NCBI GenBank assembly: GCA_015232865.1
Contig: JADFYU010000022.1
Span: forward strand, 1 to 46,037
Reading direction: 5' to 3'
Origin: Magnetococcales bacterium
GTDB taxonomy: Bacteria > Pseudomonadota > Magnetococcia > Magnetococcales > UBA8363
Length of the DNA: 46,037 bases
Under the pieces are notes generated by a model. The model saw nothing but the letters and a program-made list of their open reading frames with translations, made no database searches and was not told the origin of the DNA. Below are positions 30,644 through 37,248 of the stretch, one piece after another. Position numbers and translations under genes: made by a program. Positions within the stretch are counted from its first letter, which is position 1. Every line of letters starts with the position of its first letter.

Positions 30644-31477
30644 ATGGGCGTCAACCCGGCTCAGTCGGTCGGTTGCGCCCTCTCCAGCTCTACTTTGTTC
30701 GGGTCGCAGTTTAATGAGCTAGAAAAAAAAGGGCTGGCTGTACTCTTGGCGCTGCTTCTTCATGGTGGTTTGGTCGCTGCCTTGCTCATGCAGCCGAGCT
30801 ATGAATTACCTGCTCCACTGGCTGTAGAGGCTTTCGAGTTTGTCTTATGGCCGGTGGAGGCGCCTCCTGAACCTGAAATCAAGAGGCGAGAGTCAAAAGC
30901 AGTGCGCTCTCCTGCGGTTAAACCGCTGATCTCAGAAGAGCCGACCAAACCACCCATCGTTCAAGATTCAGTTCCGCCAGCGTTTGTGATACCACGGCGC
31001 CGAGAAGTAGCGGAAATAACACCGATTCAAGAGGAAGTCCCCGAACAAAAAAACACTGCTGTCGTTGCGGATGTGCCAGAAAAAATCAGTAAAAAAAAGG
31101 TTTCGGATGTTGTCGAGAGGAGTCAACCCCAGCCGAGCCTGGCCTCGCCAACAAAGCGTGTGCCAGGTCGTGAATCATTTGTCCCGGTCGCAAGCCTGTC
31201 CCCCTCTTTGAATAACCCCAAACCCCGCTATCCGATTTTGGCCCGGCGTCGAGGTTGGCAGGGGTTGGTTCTGCTCAGGGTCGAGGTGGATGCGACGGGT
31301 GCACCGTTGGCGGTTCAGATCAAACAGGGATCAGGTTATTCAATTCTGGATGATTCGGCGATGCGGACGGTCAAAAACTGGCGTTTTATACCGGCAAAAC
31401 GGGGGGGCGTTGCCGTGCGAGCCTTTGTCGAGGTGCCCATTCATTTTAGTTTGGTTAATCCTAAATTCGGCAGTTGA
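30644..31477 (+). CDS. tonB: TonB energy transducer
   Basis: A 277-residue protein with a cytoplasmic N-terminus of about 30 residues, one transmembrane helix ('LAVLLALLLHGGLVAALLM'), a proline- and lysine-rich periplasmic linker and a TonB C-terminal domain ('PKPRYPILARRRGWQGLVLLRVEV', 'VKNWRFIPAKRGG'). It links the proton-motive force to the copper receptor. The gene starts 3 bases after the receptor stop (ATG 30644, GGAG upstream; TTG 30641 also possible). The last six codons ('NPKFGS') and the stop come from the palindromic repeat at 31460, so the native C-terminus was probably slightly different. Confidence 0.93.
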   Translation: MGVNPAQSVGCALSSSTLFGSQFNELEKKGLAVLLALLLHGGLVAALLMQPSYELPAPLAVEAFEFVLWPVEAPPEPEIKRRESKAVRSPAVKPLISEEPTKPPIVQDSVPPAFVIPRRREVAEITPIQEEVPEQKNTAVVADVPEKISKKKVSDVVERSQPQPSLASPTKRVPGRESFVPVASLSPSLNNPKPRYPILARRRGWQGLVLLRVEVDATGAPLAVQIKQGSGYSILDDSAMRTVKNWRFIPAKRGGVAVRAFVEVPIHFSLVNPKFGS

Positions 31478-31562
31478 ACGTATGCACATGGAACAAGTTC
31501 TTGATTCACCATGCAAACCAATACCTTGTACCAGCCGCATACATTCAACTGCCGAATTTAGG
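31460..31562. repeat. Dispersed palindromic repeat, best-preserved copy, inside the operon
   Basis: A 103-bp near-perfect palindrome: left CCTAAATTCGGCAGTTGAAC, right inverted form ending CAACTGCCGAATTTAGG. The arms are about 38 bp with a 27-base loop. GTTAATC occurs directly on both flanks (31454-31460 and 31562-31568), compatible with a target-site duplication. It lies between tonB and exbB and supplies the end of tonB. Confidence 0.85.
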
Positions 31563-31584
31563 TTAATCGTTAGGAGAGAACAGC

Positions 31585-32250
31585 TTGTCTGATTTATTGC
31601 CGATGTGGTTTTTTTGGTGGGATGAGGCCGATTGGATCGTTAGAGCCGTTTTTTTTGTTCTAATTATCGGATCCTGTTTAAGTTGGTCGATTTTGCTCTA
31701 TAAAATTTGGCAATTCTCCGTCCTCCAGGGTCGTGAGCAGCAGTTCAATCACGCATTGGCTTTGCAGAAGGAGAGGTTGACCGAGCTGTCCGTGGGGCGA
31801 TCTTCTGTCTATTTTCCTTCTTTATCCCTTCTTGCCATTGGTGTTGAGCATCTTAAAAATATGGCCCCGATGGAACGTTACGCCATCGAAGCCGATCTGG
31901 AGCAGGCCCAACTCGAACAGCGCATTCATCTGGAAAATGGTTTGACCATTTTAGCGACCATCGGCAGTTCATCGCCGTTTATTGGTTTGTTTGGAACCGT
32001 CTGGGGCATTATGCACGCTTTGCAAGGGTTGGGAGGAGAGGCAGCTCTCTCCATGGATATGATCGCCGGGCCGGTTTCTGAAGCGTTGGTTGCCACCGCC
32101 GTCGGGCTGTTTACGGCGATTCCGGCGGTGATGAGTTATAACCTGTTGATTCGTCGTTTGCGTCGATTGACGGCCATCATGGCCGGCAATGCCCTACACA
32201 TCATCAATCGATTGATGGACCGTTCGTCCGGCAACATAGAGAGGCGTTAG
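31585..32250 (+). CDS. exbB: ExbB-type proton channel subunit (MotA/TolQ/ExbB family)
   Basis: A 221-residue inner-membrane protein with three transmembrane segments: 'AVFFVLIIGSCLSWSILLYKIW', then 'GLTILATIGSSSPFIGLFGTVWGIM' and 'VSEALVATAVGLFTAIPAVMSYNLL'. Both signatures of the proton channel family are present. With ExbD it powers TonB. The start is a TTG at 31585, preceded by AGGAG at ideal spacing; the next ATG at 31603 would remove conserved N-terminal residues and has no such site. It follows tonB after a palindromic repeat and precedes exbD by 3 bases. Confidence 0.93.
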   Translation: MSDLLPMWFFWWDEADWIVRAVFFVLIIGSCLSWSILLYKIWQFSVLQGREQQFNHALALQKERLTELSVGRSSVYFPSLSLLAIGVEHLKNMAPMERYAIEADLEQAQLEQRIHLENGLTILATIGSSSPFIGLFGTVWGIMHALQGLGGEAALSMDMIAGPVSEALVATAVGLFTAIPAVMSYNLLIRRLRRLTAIMAGNALHIINRLMDRSSGNIERR

Positions 32251-32253
32251 AGT

Positions 32254-32679
32254 ATGGCTGCAGGTATTCCCAACGGCAGTGATCCCCATCAGCCTTTATC
32301 GGAAATCAATGTGACCCCCCTGGTTGATGTCATGTTGGTCCTGTTGGTGATTTTTATTATAGCGGCCCCCTTGATGGCTCAATCCCTCAAGGTCGACCTT
32401 CCCCAGGTTTCCGCCTCTGCCGAGGCGGAGCCGGTGGTGCTCGGGCTGATTGCCCACTCGGATGGTCGTCTGGAGTTGGATGGTCAGTCAATAACGGTCG
32501 ACCAACTGCCGGAGCAATTAAACCAGCATTTTATTAAAGAGCCGAGTGCTGTTCTGCGTTTGGGTGGCGATGCCGATACCCCCTATGAAAAAATTGCCCA
32601 GCTTCTCTCCATTGCCCAACAAAACGGGATTCGCCGTATCTCTTTTGCAACCAGCCCACCAGTCGCAGCAGGTGATTGA
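32254..32679 (+). CDS. exbD: ExbD-type proton channel subunit
   Basis: A 141-residue single-pass inner-membrane protein: 'ISEINVTPLVDVMLVLLVIFIIAAPLM' has the functional aspartate in 'PLVDVMLVLL', and the periplasmic domain follows ('GDADTPYEKIAQLLSIAQQNGIRRISF'). It is the partner of ExbB and completes the receptor-tonB-exbB-exbD set. GAGG upstream of the ATG. Confidence 0.94.
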   Translation: MAAGIPNGSDPHQPLSEINVTPLVDVMLVLLVIFIIAAPLMAQSLKVDLPQVSASAEAEPVVLGLIAHSDGRLELDGQSITVDQLPEQLNQHFIKEPSAVLRLGGDADTPYEKIAQLLSIAQQNGIRRISFATSPPVAAGD

Positions 32680-32689
32680 TAAATCGAGC

Positions 32690-32741
32690 AACGGCAGTTG
32701 TCGGCATGGGCCTGGCACACTCTTTTGATTCACCGGGTAAA
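32690..32741. repeat. Dispersed palindromic repeat, left arm
   Basis: CGGCAGTTGTCGGCATGGGC, CTGGCACAC and TTGATTCACC match the left arm at 12940. It lies between convergent exbD and the sigma-54 activator gene and is the rightmost copy I can find. Confidence 0.6.
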
Positions 32742-32784
32742 TGGTGCGCCAACCACTTTTAGCCGTTTTTTTCCACGACCCAAC

Positions 32785-33747
32785 TCACACGGGAATAGAG
32801 AATTTTTTCAGTCGATAGAGAAAGGTATCCCGAGAGAGTCCAAGCAGTTTGGCCGCCTGACTTTTATTGCCGTCGGTCCGTCGCAGGGCTTGACCGATGA
32901 GGTCTTGCTCCATCTGCCAAAAGTTGACCCCTGTATCGGGCAGAACGAATCGGTTTTGACTGGGTGGGTGGGATCTTTGATCGGTCAGGCGGATCTCTTG
33001 AGGCAAATCCTTCACGGTCAAGCCTCGGCCAGGGTTGAGAATGCTGACTCTTTCGCAAAAATTGCGTAACTCCCGAATATTTCCAGGCCAGCCATAGCGG
33101 CGGAGTGCGGCCAGGGCATCAGCGTGAAAATGGGTCGGAGCCAGGCGATTTTTCTCGGCGGTTGCGGTTAAAAAGCGGTTGATCAGCAGAGGTAGATCGG
33201 CAATGCGCTCTCGGAGTGGCGGGAGTTCCAACGGGACGATGTTGAGCCGATGAAAAAGATCCTCACGAAAAGTGCCTGCCCGGATCAGGTCCGGTAAATA
33301 TTTATTGGTGGCGGCAATAACCCGAATATTGACCTGGGAAATTCGCGAGTGGCCAACGCCTTGACACTCTCCCGACTCCAACAGGCGCAACAGTTTGGGT
33401 TGGATGGTTGGAAGCAGTTCAGATATTTCATCCAAAAACAGGGTTCCGCCATCGGCATCCTGTACCCAGCCTTTTTTATTCTGGGTCGCCCCCGTGAACG
33501 CTCCCCTGGCATGACCGAACAGCTCTGATTCGGCCAGAGATTCCGGCAGAGCCGCGCAATTGATGGTGACCCAGGCATTGCGGTTGCGACGACTGTTTTG
33601 GTAGATATATCGGGCCAGCAGTTCTTTGCCAGTGCCAGACTCTCCGCTAATAAGCACCGAGGCATCCGTGGGGGCGACCAACGCCGCCGCCCGCATGACG
33701 GAGAGAAACTCAGGTGATTGACCGAGGAACGATTCTTTGGCTTCCAT
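32785..33747 (-). CDS. Sigma-54 activator without sensory domain
   Basis: A 320-residue protein that begins directly with the AAA+ domain: Walker A 'GESGTGKE', sigma-54 contact loop 'GAFTGA', Walker B 'LFLDEIS', and a sensor II region '[13 protein letters not shown]'. A C-terminal Fis-type helix-turn-helix ('[23 protein letters not shown]') follows. No receiver, PAS or GAF domain precedes it, as in PspF-type activators that are controlled by a partner protein or by expression level. It lies immediately after the SafE-like gene (1-base gap), so it is co-transcribed with it. The sigma-54 promoter of the copper receptor operon 4 kb away is the nearest likely target. Confidence 0.92.
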   Translation of the reverse strand: MEAKESFLGQSPEFLSVMRAAALVAPTDASVLISGESGTGKELLARYIYQNSRRNRNAWVTINCAALPESLAESELFGHARGAFTGATQNKKGWVQDADGGTLFLDEISELLPTIQPKLLRLLESGECQGVGHSRISQVNIRVIAATNKYLPDLIRAGTFREDLFHRLNIVPLELPPLRERIADLPLLINRFLTATAEKNRLAPTHFHADALAALRRYGWPGNIRELRNFCERVSILNPGRGLTVKDLPQEIRLTDQRSHPPSQNRFVLPDTGVNFWQMEQDLIGQALRRTDGNKSQAAKLLGLSRDTFLYRLKKFSIPV

Positions 33748-33748
33748 T

Positions 33749-34528
33749 CTATTTCACCACATTATGTAGTTCTTTGTTATGGAAATGTTTTTCAGGTTCT
33801 AAAACGCCGGACTTACCCGGATGATCCTGGTGGCGTGCCGTATGTGGACTCCACATAAAGCCGAAAGTAACCGCTAGTAGTATAATTAAAATTCCCAGCC
33901 CTCTTTTCAACTTTTTTTTCTGGAACCGATAAAAACGACCGGAAAAATAGCTGGCCAGCAGAATGCCGGGAACCGTTCCCAGCCCAAAAGAGATCATGGC
34001 CAGAGAGCCAGAGAGAGCTGTGCCCAGCAAAGCTGACCAGATCAACACCGAATAGGTTACCCCGCAGGGCAGCCAGCCCCAGAGAAAGCCCAGAACCAGG
34101 GCTTGAGGCCGGGTTGTGGCCGGTAAAAAAGATTGAGCGACCGGCTCAATCGAGCGCCAAAGTCGGCTGCCGATTTTTTCCAGTCGGGCAAATGCCGGCA
34201 GCCAACCGGCGATATGCAGTCCGATTCCAACCAGAATCAGCGTGCTGAAGGTAAACAAAATCCGGGCGTGGCTCTCCTGCAAGCTAAAGGTGTTGACCAA
34301 AAACTCCCCGAACAGTCCGGCCAGAAAACCGGCCAGGGCATAGCTCAGCAAGCGGCCCAGGCTATAAATGGCCAAAAAAATAAAAAGGCGTTGGGGATTT
34401 TGCCTGGTTTGCAGGGGCAGACTGACCGTGAGCGCGCCGACAATGCCACCGCACATGATCAGACAATGGGTGCTGCTAAGCAGACCAACAATCAAAAACT
34501 CAAAATATGGGGAGGAGATCAAAGGCAT
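33749..34528 (-). CDS. Sulfite exporter TauE/SafE-like (DsbD_2-type) membrane protein
   Basis: A 259-residue protein with about six transmembrane helices. Cysteine motifs 'HCLIMCGGI' near the N-terminus and 'WGWLPCGVTYSVL' mid-protein mark the DsbD_2/CcoI-cluster group, which is found near cbb3-oxidase assembly and copper genes. A periplasmic, His-rich tail ('HTARHQDHPGKSG', 'KHFHNKELHNVV') could bind metal. By context, with the copper receptor operon nearby and a co-transcribed activator, I infer a role in copper handling across the inner membrane or thiol supply; not shown. ATG 34528. Confidence 0.82.
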   Translation of the reverse strand: MPLISSPYFEFLIVGLLSSTHCLIMCGGIVGALTVSLPLQTRQNPQRLFIFLAIYSLGRLLSYALAGFLAGLFGEFLVNTFSLQESHARILFTFSTLILVGIGLHIAGWLPAFARLEKIGSRLWRSIEPVAQSFLPATTRPQALVLGFLWGWLPCGVTYSVLIWSALLGTALSGSLAMISFGLGTVPGILLASYFSGRFYRFQKKKLKRGLGILIILLAVTFGFMWSPHTARHQDHPGKSGVLEPEKHFHNKELHNVVK

Positions 34529-34674
34529 ACTCTATTCTGCCTCCATCAGAGCTTTGATTTTAACTCAGCAGAGAATAGCATATTAATGAAAAGAAACTGC
34601 TATCAAGATTGATTCGATTAAGGAAATATCATATTTTTCTCATGTTGTCCATGATGTGCAAAACCTTCAACTGA

Positions 34675-34860
34675 TGCGATTTTTACCGGATTGAACAATG
34701 CGGCTCTCAATCAGAATGGCTGTTTCCTTCTCCGACCAAAGAGGGGGCGCACAGGCAAAGTTTCAAAAAATCATTCAGAACAATCGTTGAACATGAGGTA
34801 CACCGTGGTTACTCATCAGGTGCAAAGGGGGGTAGACCTATCAGCGGTACAAAAGACATT
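34675..34860 (+). pseudogene. Decayed tyrosine-integrase C-terminal remnant
   Basis: Recognisable by nucleotide similarity to the 3' part of the integrase at 44510-45661: CATGAGGTACACCGTGGTTA and TTACTCATCAGGTGCAAAGG (about 20 bases each) match, but the stretch before CATGAGG is deleted and the rest is eroded. No open frame. Confidence 0.7.
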
Positions 34861-34874
34861 TTCGTAAACGGCAA

Positions 34875-34924
34875 GAAAACCTCATGAAAGGCGGGACCGT
34901 GACACAAATCTGTCACGGTGTAGT
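34875..34924. repeat. Repeat with hairpin, shared with the right end of the window
   Basis: CATGAAAGGCGGGACCGTGA followed by the stem CCGTGACA-N6-TGTCACGG (34897-34918). A near-identical copy stands at 45878-45928. Both lie on the 3' side of an integrase remnant. Confidence 0.7.
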
Positions 34925-34958
34925 CAATCGATATTATATGCAGAAATTTGCATTCTTA

Positions 34959-34986
34959 TTGACGGACGCACCAAAATAGGTACATT
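34959..34986 (+). promoter_or_regulatory. Promoter of the HigB-like toxin gene
   Basis: TTGACG, 16 bases, TACATT. The -10 hexamer ends only 6 bases before the ATG at 34993, so the mRNA would be leaderless or nearly so. There is no ribosome binding site. Confidence 0.45.
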
Positions 34987-34992
34987 ATCAAA

Positions 34993-35340
34993 ATGGAAGC
35001 AATAAAACTGAGGGTCGCATTTTTCAAGACCAAATCTGGAACAGAGCCAGTTAGAGAGTGGTTGAAAAATCTGGACCAGTCAGAGAAAAAAGCCATCGGT
35101 GAAGAGATCAAAACTGTTCAATTCGGTTGGCCTCTGGGTATGCCGGTTGTTCGTAAGATGGAACCGAACCTTTGGGAAGTCCGTATTCAACTGGATGGAC
35201 GTATTGCCCGGATATTATTCACCGTAGAAGAGGAGATAATGGTTCTTCTTCACGGTTTCATCAAAAAAACCCAAAAGACACCAACTCAAGAGCTAAAATT
35301 GGCGAAACAGCGAATGTCCATACTGAGGAAAAGGAAATGA
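34993..35340 (+). CDS. HigB/Gp49-family toxin
   Basis: A 115-residue RelE-superfamily mRNA interferase of the phage Gp49-like group: 'VAFFKTKSGTEPVREWLKNL', 'VQFGWPLGMPVVRKMEPNLWEVR', 'RIARILFTVEEEIMVLLHGFIKKTQKTP', the last being the family's most conserved C-terminal motif. Cleaves translated mRNA on ribosomes when free of antitoxin. Toxin-first gene order and 4-base overlap with the helix-turn-helix antitoxin gene match higBA systems. It appears intact. Confidence 0.9.
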   Translation: MEAIKLRVAFFKTKSGTEPVREWLKNLDQSEKKAIGEEIKTVQFGWPLGMPVVRKMEPNLWEVRIQLDGRIARILFTVEEEIMVLLHGFIKKTQKTPTQELKLAKQRMSILRKRK

Positions 35341-35618
35341 GCAACCCTCATATTGGTAGTGATTTTGATGATTTTCTGGAAGAAGAAGGCATTCTAGGTG
35401 ATGTAGAATCCGTAGCTATTAAACGGGTGATTGCCTTTCAGGTACAACAAATGATGAAAGAGAAACAGCTCTCAAAGGCTGAAATGGCAAGACGCATGAA
35501 AACCAGCCGTTCCTCTATTGATCGGCTCCTAGATCCTGAGAATAGATCTATCACCCTTCAGACTATGGAAGGGGCGGCAACGGCCATGGGAGCGCGTTTG
35601 AAAATTGAGTTGGTTTAA
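35337..35618 (+). CDS. HigA-type helix-turn-helix antitoxin
   Basis: A 93-residue XRE-family protein: the helix-turn-helix is 'LSKAEMARRMKTSRSSIDRLLD', with 'ITLQTMEGAATAMGARLKIEL' at the end. ATG 35337 overlaps the toxin stop (ATGA). It would neutralise the toxin and repress the operon. Directly after the stop codon the sequence switches to the inverted ParE-like fragment. Confidence 0.9.
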   Translation: MSNPHIGSDFDDFLEEEGILGDVESVAIKRVIAFQVQQMMKEKQLSKAEMARRMKTSRSSIDRLLDPENRSITLQTMEGAATAMGARLKIELV

Positions 35619-35844
35619 ACTCCTTGACTCGATACCAGATTATGAAGGGATATTTTGGAATAATGAGTTCACGTATTCCCTGAAAACGGCTCTCCGGTCC
35701 CATATTTGGATGGTCTTTCAGATAATCCACGGAGTGATAAATTTTGGTAATAACATCCACCGCAATGGCTGGATTCTCGTTTCTGATATATTCGGTTTCA
35801 CTAAAAAGGCTGTTCAACCCTCGCTTGGTCCACTTAAGCCTCAT
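35563..35844 (-). pseudogene. RelE/ParE-family toxin, C-terminus replaced
   Basis: The first 73 residues are a good ParE/RelE toxin: 'MRLKWTKRGLNSLFSETEYIRNENPAIAVDVITKIYHSVDYL' and 'GIRELIIPKYPFIIWYRV'. After 'RVKE' (about 35625) the frame runs into the antisense of the higA-type gene and the normal final beta-strand is lost ('FKPTQFSNALPW...'). The toxin is therefore truncated and likely inactive. The antitoxin fragment lies just upstream (overlap about 11 bases). Confidence 0.8.
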
Positions 35845-36079
35845 GTCTTACCCATTTATCAAAGAACGCTTTCACCTCTTCATCATCGGCATACTCTCCC
35901 CGGTCAGCCTCTTGGATCGACAAGGCGATATCCTCAGCCAAAAGCCTGTCTTCCAAGGCTTGCTTAACCGCATCCTCTAAAAACTCATCCCGATTGGGAA
36001 CCCAAAGGAAGACAAAAGTGGAGAGAGGTTGCAGCCTATCACGCAGGGGCTTACCTCTTACCTGAAGGATCGTATTCAA
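35834..36079 (-). pseudogene. Antitoxin of the ParE-like pair, N-terminus lost
   Basis: The C-terminal 54 residues ('VPNRDEFLEDAVKQALEDRLLAEDIALSIQEADRGEYADDEEVKAFFDKW') look like a CopG/ribbon-helix-helix type antitoxin. The first 26 residues are antisense of the integrase remnant at 36000, so the DNA-binding start is gone. The break point is near 36000. Confidence 0.75.
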
Positions 36080-36390
36080 CAGTTCGATTCAAAATCAGGA
36101 TGGTTGTTCCCCTCTCCTTCTAAAGAGGGGCGCACCGGAAGAGTTTTAAGAAGTCATTCAGAACCATTGTGGAAAAAGCGAACCTGGACCCGGCATTAAT
36201 TACTTCCCACATCATGAGGCACACCGTGGTTACTCATTTGGTGCAAGGGGGAGTGGACTTGCCAACGGTGCAAAAGATCTCAGGCCACAAGAATATTGAA
36301 ACTGTTCTGAAGTACACCCACCAAGACAGTGCCTACGTTGCCGCCGCAATGGACATTCTGGAAGATCGAGTTGGGCGAAAAAAAGCCTGA
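36000..36390 (+). pseudogene. Tyrosine integrase, 3' fragment
   Basis: Nearly identical to 45276-45661, the last third of the complete integrase, including 'HIMRHTVVTHLVQGGVDLPTVQKISGHKNIETVLKYTH'. It has a 1-base deletion (AAAGAGGGG against AAAGATGGGG) and starts abruptly at about 36000. The HxxR, GH and Tyr catalytic residues are in the open part from 36169. It belongs to an older element of the same family. Confidence 0.9.
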
Positions 36391-36412
36391 CACGATTACA
36401 CAGGAAACAAAA

Positions 36413-36447
36413 ATGGCGGCTTTTGCTAATAATGCAAAAGCCGCCAT
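36413..36447 (+). terminator. Integrase terminator hairpin
   Basis: A perfect 14-bp stem ATGGCGGCTTTTGC/GCAAAAGCCGCCAT with a 7-base loop, 22 bases after the integrase-fragment stop. The corresponding hairpin at 45694-45728 is imperfect. Confidence 0.7.
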
Positions 36448-36471
36448 CTTATTGATCTTCAAATAAATAAA

Positions 36472-36516
36472 TGGTCGGGGCGAAAGGATTCGAACCTTCG
36501 ACCCCTAGCACCCCAT
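36472..36516 (-). other. Attachment site: tRNA-Pro(GGG) 3' half
   Basis: On the minus strand this is the anticodon loop through the CCA end of a tRNA: loop ATGGGGT (anticodon GGG), T-arm GGTTCGAATCC and acceptor CGCCCCGACCA. The 5' half is absent, so it is not a functional tRNA gene. The same 45 bp is repeated at 45754-45798. Tyrosine integrases commonly use tRNA 3' ends. Confidence 0.88.
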
Positions 36517-36894
36517 GCTATGGGTGGTGGTTTCTGAAATCTTCTTTTTTGTTCTTTTGTTCTATATTTTCAACTTGTTACTACCATTCAGTCTTGATGT
36601 GAATGTTCCCTGCTGTTCTGAGTTTTTCCCTGTATATCTTGGCACGATTACACAGGAATTACACAGAGAATTGCATACTCAAATCTAGTTTCTTGTGCAG
36701 ACCCATTAGAGTCATGCACTGATTTCAGCAATATCATGTAGGCTCCTTTTTTTGTGTGATGAGCAGTGATTTTTTTTTGGGGATAGTGTATACCTTGTAA
36801 TCCAAGGGGGGGTGTAAATCGTAGTAGTTACCCTAACCGAGTCAGGGAAGACAGGTTTGGCATTAATTTTTTTGGTAATGGGGAGGAGTTGGAG
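36517..36894. other. Left end of the element: noncoding, with integrase arm-type repeats and leader hairpins
   Basis: No gene seen. Direct repeats ATTACACAG at 36648-36656 and 36659-36667 match those beside the right att site. Closer to the small gene lie a hairpin CCTTG-N5-CAAGG (36793-36807), a CCCT/AGGG pair (36831-36847) and CATTA/TAATG around a T run just before its ribosome binding site. This could be a structured RNA such as the inhibitor RNA known for AvcD systems; inference only. Confidence 0.4.
36642..36667. repeat. Candidate integrase arm-type sites, left
   Basis: GCACGATTACACAGGAATTA followed by CACAG: two direct ATTACACAG units 11 bases apart, repeated at 45660-45685 and, in part, at 36389-36404. 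Confidence 0.5.
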
Positions 36895-37095
36895 ATGAGG
36901 AACAAAATAGATACCGATCACTCATATGACCAACAGTTAACGCTAAATTTAGAAGATGCTGAGAAAAAAACAGTTGTTAATCATCGGTCAAATCAAGGCA
37001 CAGTCGTAAATATCAATGAGTATCGTGCGAGCACGCAGGACTATCGTAAAGCTTATGACCGTCTTTTGAAAGAAGCAAATAAGCTTGACTGGTAG
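36895..37095 (+). CDS. Small hypothetical protein upstream of the AvcD-like gene
   Basis: A 66-residue charged protein, 'MRNKIDTDHSYDQQLTLNLE' at the start and 'NINEYRASTQDYRKAYDRLL' near the end. I do not recognise it. GGAGGAG at a good distance before ATG 36895 argues that it is translated. It is 154 bases upstream of the deaminase gene on the same strand. In described AvcID systems the region upstream of the deaminase makes an inhibitory RNA, so this locus may carry either a protein or an RNA partner, or both. Confidence 0.55.
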   Translation: MRNKIDTDHSYDQQLTLNLEDAEKKTVVNHRSNQGTVVNINEYRASTQDYRKAYDRLLKEANKLDW

Positions 37096-37248
37096 ATAGC
37101 ATAGCCCTTCATTACCTTTCCCAAAAAAACCAGCAGGTGTTTTGTCATTATCCAGCCTTGATACCTTGTGTTTTGCGCAGGGATACATCTAGAATAATAA
37201 TTTAGTAGTATCTTTCATCCTAGAATTTGGTTCGTCAAGGAGTGTGCT

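Noticed and set aside
36472..36516. Functional tRNA-Pro gene
   Set aside because: Only the 3' half is present; the sequence on the 5' side does not complete D-arm or acceptor stem.
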